Shown here: positions 14,075-20,300 of the stretch, one piece after another
Layout of the letters: every line of letters begins with the position of its first letter
Position numbering within the stretch: the first letter of the stretch is position 1
From: an uncultured Bacteroidota bacterium
Lineage (GTDB): Bacteria > Bacteroidota > Bacteroidia > B-17B0 > Aurantibacillaceae
DNA length: 23,642 nucleotides
Direction of reading: 5' to 3'
Assembly: GCA_937868675.1 (NCBI GenBank)
Contig: CALMNJ010000294.1
Span: 1-23,642, forward strand
Notes under the pieces: generated by a model
Told to the model about the DNA's origin: nothing
The model's input: only the letters and a program-made list of their open reading frames with translations
Databases searched by the model: none
Made by a program: the position numbers and the translations under genes

Positions 14075-14854
14075 CTATTTGCCCTTCTGCGCCGGTTTTG
14101 TGGCGGTTGGCGCTGTCGGCTTCGGCTGGTTTTGTACAGTGGCCGCCGGTTTGTTTTTGCTGAAAAATTCGTCGGTTTCTTTTTTACCTGCCAGCTCGCC
14201 TTTTTTATAAAGTTCCTTCTCGTTAATTTTTCCGTCGCTTGATTTGTAAATCCAGGGGCCGTCTTTTTTGCCATTCACGTAATAGCCTGCGCCAGCTTCA
14301 ATACCGTTTGGATAATAATAACAGACACGGCCTTCAAGATTACCTTTCGAATAATTGCCGCTGCTCCGTATTTTTTTATTTTCTTTGTATTGTTTAAAGG
14401 GGCCATCCTGAAGGTCGTTTTTAAAATTGCGTTCTTCAGAAAGCGCTCCGTCAGGGAAGTACACATAAGAGGTGCCTTCTTTTTTTCCCATCACATATTT
14501 TTCACGCGAGATAAGCACTCCGGCTTCGTCGTAATAGGTCCACACACTGTCTTTGGTTTCCTTACCAACGTACCTGCCTTCAGCCATGCGCCGCCCACCC
14601 ATATGGAAAAGTTTTGCGTAGGCCGATTTTCCACTACTCCTGAAATACATGACGGCCCTTACAGAATCGTTGGGATAGTAGTATTTGAATTTGCCTACCG
14701 GAACATCGTCTTTAAACTCGCCTTCGTAAATGAGCTTGCCGGTTTTTTCATCCTTTTTTTTCCAGTATCCCTGCTTTTTTCCGGCGCCGTCGGTGGTTTG
14801 GGCACTGCACAGCAAGGTGCTTAAAATAAAAAACGCTAAAACTGCTTTTTGCAT
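14075..14854 (-). CDS. Secreted MORN-repeat protein (YwqK-like)
   Basis: A 259-residue exported protein built from about seven to eight MORN-type repeats. A signal peptide (MQKAVLAFFILSTLLCSAQ) is followed by repeats of the pattern Gly-x-Tyr/Phe-x-x-x-x-Gly-x-x-x-Gly-x-Trp/Phe-x-x-Tyr, for example YEGEFKDDVPVGKFKYYYPN, REKYVMGKKEGTSYVYFPDG, NFKNDLQDGPFKQYKENKK and GYYVNGKKDGPWIYKSSDGK. A C-terminal tail rich in Lys, Pro, Thr and Ala (from about residue 225) looks disordered. Databases often name such proteins as antitoxins of the YwqK family, but there is no toxin gene beside it and the secretion signal argues against that role. Function is unknown; surface or periplasmic scaffolding is a guess. 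Confidence 0.85.
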   Translation of the reverse strand: MQKAVLAFFILSTLLCSAQTTDGAGKKQGYWKKKDEKTGKLIYEGEFKDDVPVGKFKYYYPNDSVRAVMYFRSSGKSAYAKLFHMGGRRMAEGRYVGKETKDSVWTYYDEAGVLISREKYVMGKKEGTSYVYFPDGALSEERNFKNDLQDGPFKQYKENKKIRSSGNYSKGNLEGRVCYYYPNGIEAGAGYYVNGKKDGPWIYKSSDGKINEKELYKKGELAGKKETDEFFSKNKPAATVQNQPKPTAPTATKPAQKGK

Positions 14855-14877
14855 ATTACTATAATGACAACCGACAT

Positions 14878-14885
14878 TAAAGATA
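14878..14885 (-). promoter_or_regulatory. Weak putative -7 element of the MORN protein gene
   Basis: The minus strand reads TATCTTTA (one mismatch to TAnnTTTG), 23 bp before the ATG at 14854. No -33 element is at the normal distance. Confidence 0.28.
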
Positions 14886-14953
14886 CATTAATTTAACCCT
14901 CCGCTTCTTTTAAATATTAACCAGATTACAACAAGACGTTTTTGATAATACGA

Positions 14954-15367
14954 TTACAACAAAACTACCTTGTACTTTTCAGCCATCTTTTTGAGTTGCT
15001 CGCCATTTACTCCATGCCTGTTATGTCCGCCATGTCTGTTTTCCACGGTAGCTACAAACACCCTGTAATGGAGTTCGGAGGCCATTTTAAAATACGGTTC
15101 CATTTCCCATTCGAGCGTAAAGGTATTGTGTACAAATATCTTTTCGGCGCCCCGGGCCATTGCCGCCAGGGTGTTTTCTTCACAATTTTTATATGCGAGG
15201 TGGTTTTTGCTGAACTCAAACTGGTAATTACCTGATTCGGTATCCGTGAAATAATCATCTATCGAAAATACCGGGTGACGCCCTTCGGCCAGTAAGTATG
15301 CTAGGCTTGTTTTGCCCGATCCGGGCAGGCCCCGTAAAATGATAAGCGATTTTTTTTTCTGAGCCAT
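14954..15367 (-). CDS. Small P-loop kinase-like ATPase (N4BP2-like)
   Basis: A 137-residue cytosolic P-loop NTPase. Seen: Walker A LRGLPGSGKTSLAY (about residues 11-24), VFSIDDYFTD (33-42), whose Asp pair resembles the acceptor or Mg2+ site of polynucleotide-kinase and zeta-toxin-like folds, a strand IFVHNTFTLEWEM (75-87), and the C-terminal NRHGVNGEQLKKMAEKYK (about 115-132). This last segment matches the Asn-x-His-Gly-Val...Met...Tyr pattern of NEDD4-binding protein 2-like kinases. The substrate is unknown. It is the last gene of the lipid-type operon, 4 bp after the AMP-ligase stop, which suggests phosphorylation of a small molecule or a regulatory role rather than DNA repair, though that is only inference. 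Confidence 0.8.
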   Translation of the reverse strand: MAQKKKSLIILRGLPGSGKTSLAYLLAEGRHPVFSIDDYFTDTESGNYQFEFSKNHLAYKNCEENTLAAMARGAEKIFVHNTFTLEWEMEPYFKMASELHYRVFVATVENRHGGHNRHGVNGEQLKKMAEKYKVVLL

Positions 15368-15371
15368 GATT

Positions 15372-16895
15372 TTAAGCGGTTAGGTTTTTTCGGAGTTTTT
15401 CGTAATCAATTTTGGAATTATGCCGCGGGTCGCGCGGAATGTTTTTTACAAATAGTACATCCGCAGGTGTTGGCTTCATTTTCATCAGCGCAGCCCTCTG
15501 GCTTTGCCGCAATGCCTGATTTTCCGATTCCGCAACCACCATCAGTCTGCCTTCAAGCAGCATTACAGTGCCAATGGTGATTCCATTTACCGACTGTATA
15601 AAATTTTCGCAAATAAATGGATAGACCGGTTCACCCTCAAAAGGAATAATGGTTGCGCAGCGCCCACACAAAAACAGGTTGCCCTCTTCGTCAACAAATC
15701 CGCTATCGCCAGTGCGATGATAAATTTTACCGTTTTCCAAAATTTTATTTCGCCTCACAGCGTCCGGATTGTTGATGTATTCTTTTAAAACATGAGGACC
15801 GGCCACTGTAATTTCGCCAACCTCGCCCGGCCGCAGGTTTGTAAGTGTTTCGCCGGCTTTCAAGATTATCTCCTGATTGCTGATGGCAATAATTTTCACT
15901 TCGGTTTTATGGTAGGGTTTCCCTACCCAAAGGCCACGCATGCTGTCGGTGTGCTGCAATAAGTTGCCACTCAGTGAACTGATGGGTTCAGCTTCGGTTG
16001 ATCCATAAACGATTTGCACATCGGCCTCACCAAAAGCCTTGTTGTACAATGCCGCTTCGCCCGGAAACACGGGAGCTCCGCCGGTAAAAACCTGTTTGAT
16101 TTCAGGCAAATGAATACCGGTGGCGATAAGGTGCTGCGACAAACATTTAATAAAATAGGGTGATGCGGTAATGCGATTTATCTTGTGTTGTTTTATTTGT
16201 GAAATGAGGAGCGATGGTTTGAATGTTTTTGGTTTCGCTGCTTTGAACTTAGCGATCACCGAAGTTACCCCGGTTCCAAGGTTGATAAGCAGAACAATGG
16301 GCAGTAAGGTCATATCTGCATCGCCGGCTTTGGGATTTATTTTTTCCCGCAAGGCAATAAACTGCTCATTCAAAAGGCCGTGTGTGCGTTTGGCCGCTTT
16401 CGGTGTTCCGGTTGAACCGGTAGTGAAAGTAATGAGCGCCGTGTCGTCGGTGATGGTGTTTTCAAATGCAAGTTTTTGATTGCCGGTGGCATTGTGTTTT
16501 ATGCGCAATACCACCGGAATTTTACGTAATTCGGAAGAAAACCAGCGAAGGATGTGGGTCTTGCTAATACCAATAAAACCTTTGCAGGGCGCCACACGGC
16601 AACACTCCTCCATGCGGGCTTTGCTTACCCATTCGTCTAAAAATACAGCTACCGCACCAATGTGAAACAGGCTTAGTACAATGCGATAAAGGTCAATGCC
16701 CATCGGGACAAATATGAGCACGCGATCACCTTTACCTATCTCTTTTTTGCGGAAATAAATGCATGTGTCAATTACCATTTTTTCGAGTTCACCAAACGTA
16801 ACCTGTTTATGGCCTTCTATAATAGCCACTGTGTTGGGCGATTTACGGGCGTTTTCAAAAAACCACGATGTGATATTGAACCCCTCTTTACTCAT
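15372..16895 (-). CDS. OleC-like acyl-AMP ligase
   Basis: ANL-superfamily adenylate-forming enzyme of 507 residues that activates a carboxylic acid with ATP. Motifs in order: A3 TFTTGSTGTPKAAKR (about 156-170), the A5 stretch IVYGSTEAEPISSL, A7 YHRTGDSGF, the A8 hinge FLCGRCATIIPFEGEPVYP and the A10 catalytic Lys495 in DPRHNSKIDYEKL near the C-terminus. The segment FIGISKTHILRWF and the ending resemble OleC, the beta-lactone synthetase of olefin synthesis, and related long-chain acyl ligases. I use the ATG at 16895; a start at 16931 would add 12 residues and a long overlap. The chosen start overlaps the upstream stop by 8 bp (ATGAGTAA). No oleA, oleB or oleD is present, so hydrocarbon synthesis is not indicated; activating an acyl chain for transfer is more likely. 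Confidence 0.88.
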   Translation of the reverse strand: MSKEGFNITSWFFENARKSPNTVAIIEGHKQVTFGELEKMVIDTCIYFRKKEIGKGDRVLIFVPMGIDLYRIVLSLFHIGAVAVFLDEWVSKARMEECCRVAPCKGFIGISKTHILRWFSSELRKIPVVLRIKHNATGNQKLAFENTITDDTALITFTTGSTGTPKAAKRTHGLLNEQFIALREKINPKAGDADMTLLPIVLLINLGTGVTSVIAKFKAAKPKTFKPSLLISQIKQHKINRITASPYFIKCLSQHLIATGIHLPEIKQVFTGGAPVFPGEAALYNKAFGEADVQIVYGSTEAEPISSLSGNLLQHTDSMRGLWVGKPYHKTEVKIIAISNQEIILKAGETLTNLRPGEVGEITVAGPHVLKEYINNPDAVRRNKILENGKIYHRTGDSGFVDEEGNLFLCGRCATIIPFEGEPVYPFICENFIQSVNGITIGTVMLLEGRLMVVAESENQALRQSQRAALMKMKPTPADVLFVKNIPRDPRHNSKIDYEKLRKNLTA

Positions 16896-17487
16896 GCGGA
16901 TAAGGTGCTGAATGGCAATTCCCCGATTCAATAATGGTTTTAATGTTTTCCAGGTTTCTCTCGTAAATGTTTTTTACAAAATAGGCTGCATAATACGTTT
17001 TCAGTTTTTCAATCCAGGAGGGCTCTTTACCGAGGAAGAAGAGGGTGAAAGCGAGCCGGGTTTTACCATCTTTGGTATTTGTGTAAGTCTGTTCGGTTGC
17101 CAGGCCCTCGGCAATGAGCGGAAACCCTTGCATATTGAAAATCGTAAGTTGGCGGCGGCTGTTTTTTTCCACCACCGTAATGCGTTCATCCCAAATAATG
17201 CCTTCTTCGTTTTTATTTTTAAAGCAGCGGCGTTCAGCACCCCGTGTGCCATCCGTAATATTTCCCGTGTTCAGGGGGGTGATGTGATCCACATAACTTG
17301 ACCAGAACCGGGCATTTGATGAGCGGCCCAAAAAAGCAAATACACTGTCGGAGGGCGCTCCAATAATCGTTTCGTGATATACCAGAGGATACGCAAAACC
17401 ATCTTTTTTGCCATAAGGACTAAACGCAATCATCAAAACAAGGGCCAGGATTATGAATGCAAGTATTCTGTAAATCATTTTCATCAC
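16888..17487 (-). CDS. Membrane-anchored SRPBCC family protein
   Basis: A 199-residue protein with one N-terminal transmembrane helix (about residues 5-23, IYRILAFIILALVLMIAF) and an SRPBCC/START-like domain. The domain opens with the strand YHETIIGAPSDSVFAFLG (about 38-55), then SNARFWSSYVDHITPLN, a beta-sheet with WDERITVVEKNSRRQLTIFN, TRLAFTLFFLGK and a long closing helix FVKNIYERNLENIKTIIES, as in polyketide-cyclase and lipid-binding members. It overlaps the upstream GNAT gene by 4 bp and the downstream AMP ligase by 8 bp. A hydrophobic cavity that holds a lipid intermediate at the membrane would suit the operon, but no catalytic residue can be named. The ATG at 17487 is followed by a second ATG. 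Confidence 0.82.
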   Translation of the reverse strand: MMKMIYRILAFIILALVLMIAFSPYGKKDGFAYPLVYHETIIGAPSDSVFAFLGRSSNARFWSSYVDHITPLNTGNITDGTRGAERRCFKNKNEEGIIWDERITVVEKNSRRQLTIFNMQGFPLIAEGLATEQTYTNTKDGKTRLAFTLFFLGKEPSWIEKLKTYYAAYFVKNIYERNLENIKTIIESGNCHSAPYPHE

Positions 17488-18500
17488 CCGAGGTTTTTGG
17501 CGTAAAGATAATATTCACGGATGGGCCGGCCTGCAAAGTGTTCCGACAAACTGCGCGAAGCGTTAAAGTCAATCATAAAAGCATGAAGAAGATAGCAGTA
17601 CCCGCATTCGAGCGCCTTTTTCTTAATAAGGGTTCCAAGCAGAGGGCCCATGCCACCGTAACGAAACGATGGATGTTTTGCGATTGTTTTGATGATGAGT
17701 CCTTTTTCCTGTTTGTCGTTAAAATTATGAAGGCAGAAAATAACGCCCACCATTTCGCGATTCCGGTTTTCGGCAAGGATCACAAATCGCGGATCAATGG
17801 CAGGTTTTATTTTCATGTACTTTTCTACAAAATCGCGCAGGCTTACAGGAGTAAAAAGAAAATTGTTCCGGAAGGCGCTCATGCAAAAATGATGGAGCTT
17901 TATAAGCTCGTCTTCGTAGTGCTCCAGGTCAATGTTGCGAAACGTAACTCCGGCCCCGTTAAAAAGCGCTTCCGTGCGGGCTATCCGCTCCTCATGCACA
18001 TTGCCGTCCGAGTCGCGGTGCGACACGTAGCGGGCTATTGATGAAAACCCAGCCTTTTGAAGCAGGGTGTGATAATATGCCGGGTAGCGCGACTCGAGAA
18101 AGAACGAGGGGTGCTCCGACTCCGCGTCAAGCCGGTAATCGTCCCAGGTGGAGCCATTCATAGGGCCGATGAGCCATGAAGCTCCTGCCGATGTCGCATC
18201 TTTTTCCACCTCACTAAGCATTTGATTTACGCATACAGGTTCGTTAAGGGCCTCGAAGTAGCCAAAACAAAAGGCCCTTTTACTTTCGTATTTAAGGTAG
18301 GGATTGTTGAACAGGATGCAACGCGCTACCGCTGTGTTATTCTTAAATGCAACGTAGGCATTAAAAAGGAAGCTTGAATTTACTTTCTGAATTTTTTTTG
18401 CAGAAGCCACTTCCTTGGTGTACACAAGGTCTGTAAGCGATACAAACGACTCGAACACATCGTCACCAGGTTTGCAGCGTACTATTTTTTGGTTTTCCAT
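17484..18500 (-). CDS. Double-GNAT acyltransferase, YghO / bacterial ceramide synthase-like
   Basis: A 338-residue cytosolic protein that appears to contain two GNAT-like folds. The first half ends with ASWLIGPMNGSTWDDYRLD (about residues 100-118) followed by HPSFFLESRYPAYYHTLLQKAGF, a block typical of the YghO/BcerS-like family. The second half holds VGVIFCLHNF (acetyl-CoA-type beta-4), SFRYGGMGPLLGTLI in place of the usual acyl-CoA loop, and a final NASRSLSEHF followed by GRPIREYYLYAK. Characterised members include the bacterial ceramide synthase of Caulobacter, which N-acylates a long-chain base, so N- or O-acylation of a lipid is the best guess. Resemblance is from motifs I recall, not from an alignment. 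It lies 4 bp after the lipid-kinase-like gene and overlaps SRPBCC by 4 bp. Confidence 0.72.
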   Translation of the reverse strand: MENQKIVRCKPGDDVFESFVSLTDLVYTKEVASAKKIQKVNSSFLFNAYVAFKNNTAVARCILFNNPYLKYESKRAFCFGYFEALNEPVCVNQMLSEVEKDATSAGASWLIGPMNGSTWDDYRLDAESEHPSFFLESRYPAYYHTLLQKAGFSSIARYVSHRDSDGNVHEERIARTEALFNGAGVTFRNIDLEHYEDELIKLHHFCMSAFRNNFLFTPVSLRDFVEKYMKIKPAIDPRFVILAENRNREMVGVIFCLHNFNDKQEKGLIIKTIAKHPSFRYGGMGPLLGTLIKKKALECGYCYLLHAFMIDFNASRSLSEHFAGRPIREYYLYAKNLG

Positions 18501-18504
18501 GGCG

Positions 18505-19212
18505 TTAGTTTTGGGCCCAGAATGCTGCTGCAGAATAAAGTGCGGGCATTACCGTAAACGGAATAAAAATATTGTCGAGCCCTTTTTTGCTGAGCCCTTC
18601 CGCGAGGGTTGCCAAAAGCGCCACAAACGCCGAAGAGGTAAACTGAATGTGCGGATATTCCGAGAACCCCGCACCCCGGCATAGAACGAAACACAGGATA
18701 AAAGCGCTTACAAAAAACACCGAGCTTCCCATCAGCGATTTTGTTTCGCTGCCAATGGTATATCGTCCCAGAGGCCAGCGTTTACCGCATAAAGCAGCAA
18801 GCGGGTCACAAATAGCCAGTGTAAGTACCGGAAGATAAAAGGATAACAAAGGACTACCAAAATGAAAGTGCCACGAGTAACTCCATTCGTAAAAGCAATA
18901 CGTACAAAATACGGCAAGCGGGTAGGTAATGCTGCCGTGCGATTTGCGGTCAATGGCATTAATAGACTTCAGGAAGTTGAAACGCAGACTTGTGATTAAG
19001 ATGAGGGCAAAACTGGCGCACAGAAACAGTACGGCCCAGTGGTTGTTGAGCATAACCGGAAACAGCAAAGTTAACACGCCTGTTCCAAAGTGTACCAGTT
19101 TGCGGGTTAATTCGGCGCGAACCCTGAAGCGATGGTACAACAGTTCGGCCAGTGCAAACAGCATGAGAAAAGCAAAAGCCAGAATGGTTGTATTAAGAAT
19201 TTCGTTTTTCAT
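18505..19212 (-). CDS. CTP-dependent lipid kinase-like membrane protein (dolichol / phytol / DAG kinase family)
   Basis: Polytopic inner-membrane protein of 235 residues with about six to seven hydrophobic helices. It belongs to the clan of Sec59, Dgk1 and VTE5 kinases and CdsA-type cytidylyltransferases. Seen: TRKLVHFGTGVLTLLFP (about residues 36-52), the first signature; IDRKSHGSITYPLAVF (87-102); CDPLAALCGKRWPLGRY (135-151), with the Asp-Pro-x-Ala metal/CTP motif; SETKSLMGSSVFF (155-167); and AEGLSKKGLDNIFIP near the C-terminus. The Lys-Ser-x-x-Gly and Asp-Asn pattern favours a CTP-using alcohol kinase over CDP-DAG synthase. The likely acceptor is a polyprenol, phytol-like alcohol or diacylglycerol. 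It overlaps the upstream BtaA-like gene by 4 bp. Confidence 0.82.
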   Translation of the reverse strand: MKNEILNTTILAFAFLMLFALAELLYHRFRVRAELTRKLVHFGTGVLTLLFPVMLNNHWAVLFLCASFALILITSLRFNFLKSINAIDRKSHGSITYPLAVFCTYCFYEWSYSWHFHFGSPLLSFYLPVLTLAICDPLAALCGKRWPLGRYTIGSETKSLMGSSVFFVSAFILCFVLCRGAGFSEYPHIQFTSSAFVALLATLAEGLSKKGLDNIFIPFTVMPALYSAAAFWAQN

Positions 19213-20300
19213 TTTTTTATTTCGGTAATAAAATCACTGTAAAAAAAACCTTTGTCTGCCACGTGCAGTGCTTTCGATTTTTTTTCATCATAAGTCATTT
19301 TTTCGGGAAAGGACTCTGAGATTCTTCGCGGAACCATTAAATTCCAGTATGCCATTTTACCTTCCGGGCGCAGGCCTTCCGTAAGCTTTGAAGCCACCTG
19401 CCTGAAGGTGCTTTCATCAAGATATTCAAAAATGTTTGAAAGATTCATGGCGTCAAAGGGACCATACTTCTCAATAGCGTCTTCGGCATAGCCTTTCACA
19501 ACAATGAGTTTGTCAATGTTTTTTCGGATAACGGCAAAGTTTTCCTGTTGCAGATAATGTGGCAGCAGTTCTCCAAAGTTTCCGGTGAGATTGTAACGTA
19601 AAATAAAATTGTTAAAGGCAGCAGTGCTTGATAGCTGCGCTTCGGCACGTTTGTAAATAAAATCGCTCACGTTTATTTTCACTTGTTTCAGAAATTCGGG
19701 ATCGCGCCCGTAACGGCCCATCACGCGGCGGCTGAAAAACAGTTTAAAAAGCAATTTCCAGCGCCAGTTATTCCATTTTTTTGAATAGAACAGTTGCTGT
19801 TCTGCTTCGGTTTTTTTTATAAATAACGTTTCGATGGTTTTTTTGGAATGAATAAAGGGCAGCACTTTTTTGCAGAAGTACCGGAAGTACTTTTCGAACT
19901 TCCCACCGTGAATTATTCCAGCGCTCAGTTCCTCCCGTTTGGATTCCCAGTATTGACGGGTTGCCTGGGGTAAAGCAATAGCGATTTTTTCAAAAGTTTT
20001 CATTCTGTCTGATGAATCGGTGAATCCCAGAAACGCAAGCATTTCGTCGTGCGCCAGTATTTTAAAGCAGGCTTTTTTTAATTCGACCAGATGAAGTTGC
20101 GTTTCGTTGACATCCACTGCTACAATCAGTTCTGGATTCTTTAGCAACATTGAAAAACTGTTGTCGCCTGCCGAGGCAATTGAAAGAAACTTTTTGTTTT
20201 CGGCAACGTCCAGCGCCTCGCTTAGTATATCCGCATCTTCCCAGCAATTGGCATAGCGTATAAACTGAAAGTTGACTTTATTGGTAAGTTTCTGGGCCAT
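19209..20300 (-). CDS. BtaA-like S-adenosylmethionine 3-amino-3-carboxypropyl transferase (DUF3419)
   Basis: A 363-residue enzyme of the BtaA family. BtaA transfers the aminocarboxypropyl group of SAM to the sn-3 hydroxyl of diacylglycerol, making diacylglyceryl-homoserine, the first step to betaine lipid DGTS. Seen: YANCWEDADILSEAL (about residues 16-30), matching the family's Trp-Glu-Asp opening; SAM loop LSIASAGDNSFSML (39-52); AVDVNETQLHLVELKKACF (61-79); KFEKYFRYFCKKVLPF; and the helical middle part. The family's SDHMDW-like loop is here LSNIFEYLD. The C-terminus has VADKGFFYSDF, the usual Asp-x-x-x-(F)-Tyr ending. No BtaB-type methyltransferase lies in the window, so the product may stop at a homoserine lipid or the acceptor may differ. 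Its start overlaps the upstream stop by one base. Confidence 0.87.
   Translation of the reverse strand: MAQKLTNKVNFQFIRYANCWEDADILSEALDVAENKKFLSIASAGDNSFSMLLKNPELIVAVDVNETQLHLVELKKACFKILAHDEMLAFLGFTDSSDRMKTFEKIAIALPQATRQYWESKREELSAGIIHGGKFEKYFRYFCKKVLPFIHSKKTIETLFIKKTEAEQQLFYSKKWNNWRWKLLFKLFFSRRVMGRYGRDPEFLKQVKINVSDFIYKRAEAQLSSTAAFNNFILRYNLTGNFGELLPHYLQQENFAVIRKNIDKLIVVKGYAEDAIEKYGPFDAMNLSNIFEYLDESTFRQVASKLTEGLRPEGKMAYWNLMVPRRISESFPEKMTYDEKKSKALHVADKGFFYSDFITEIKK

Noticed and set aside
14064..14079. AAATAG / CTATTT hairpin at the MORN gene stop codon
   Set aside because: The stem is pure A/T apart from one pair and only 6 bp, too weak for an intrinsic terminator.
14075..15367. Possible toxin-antitoxin pair: YwqK-like protein and zeta-toxin-like P-loop protein
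   Set aside because: The MORN protein has a signal peptide, the genes are separated by about 100 bp with a possible promoter between them, and the P-loop protein is coupled to the lipid operon instead.
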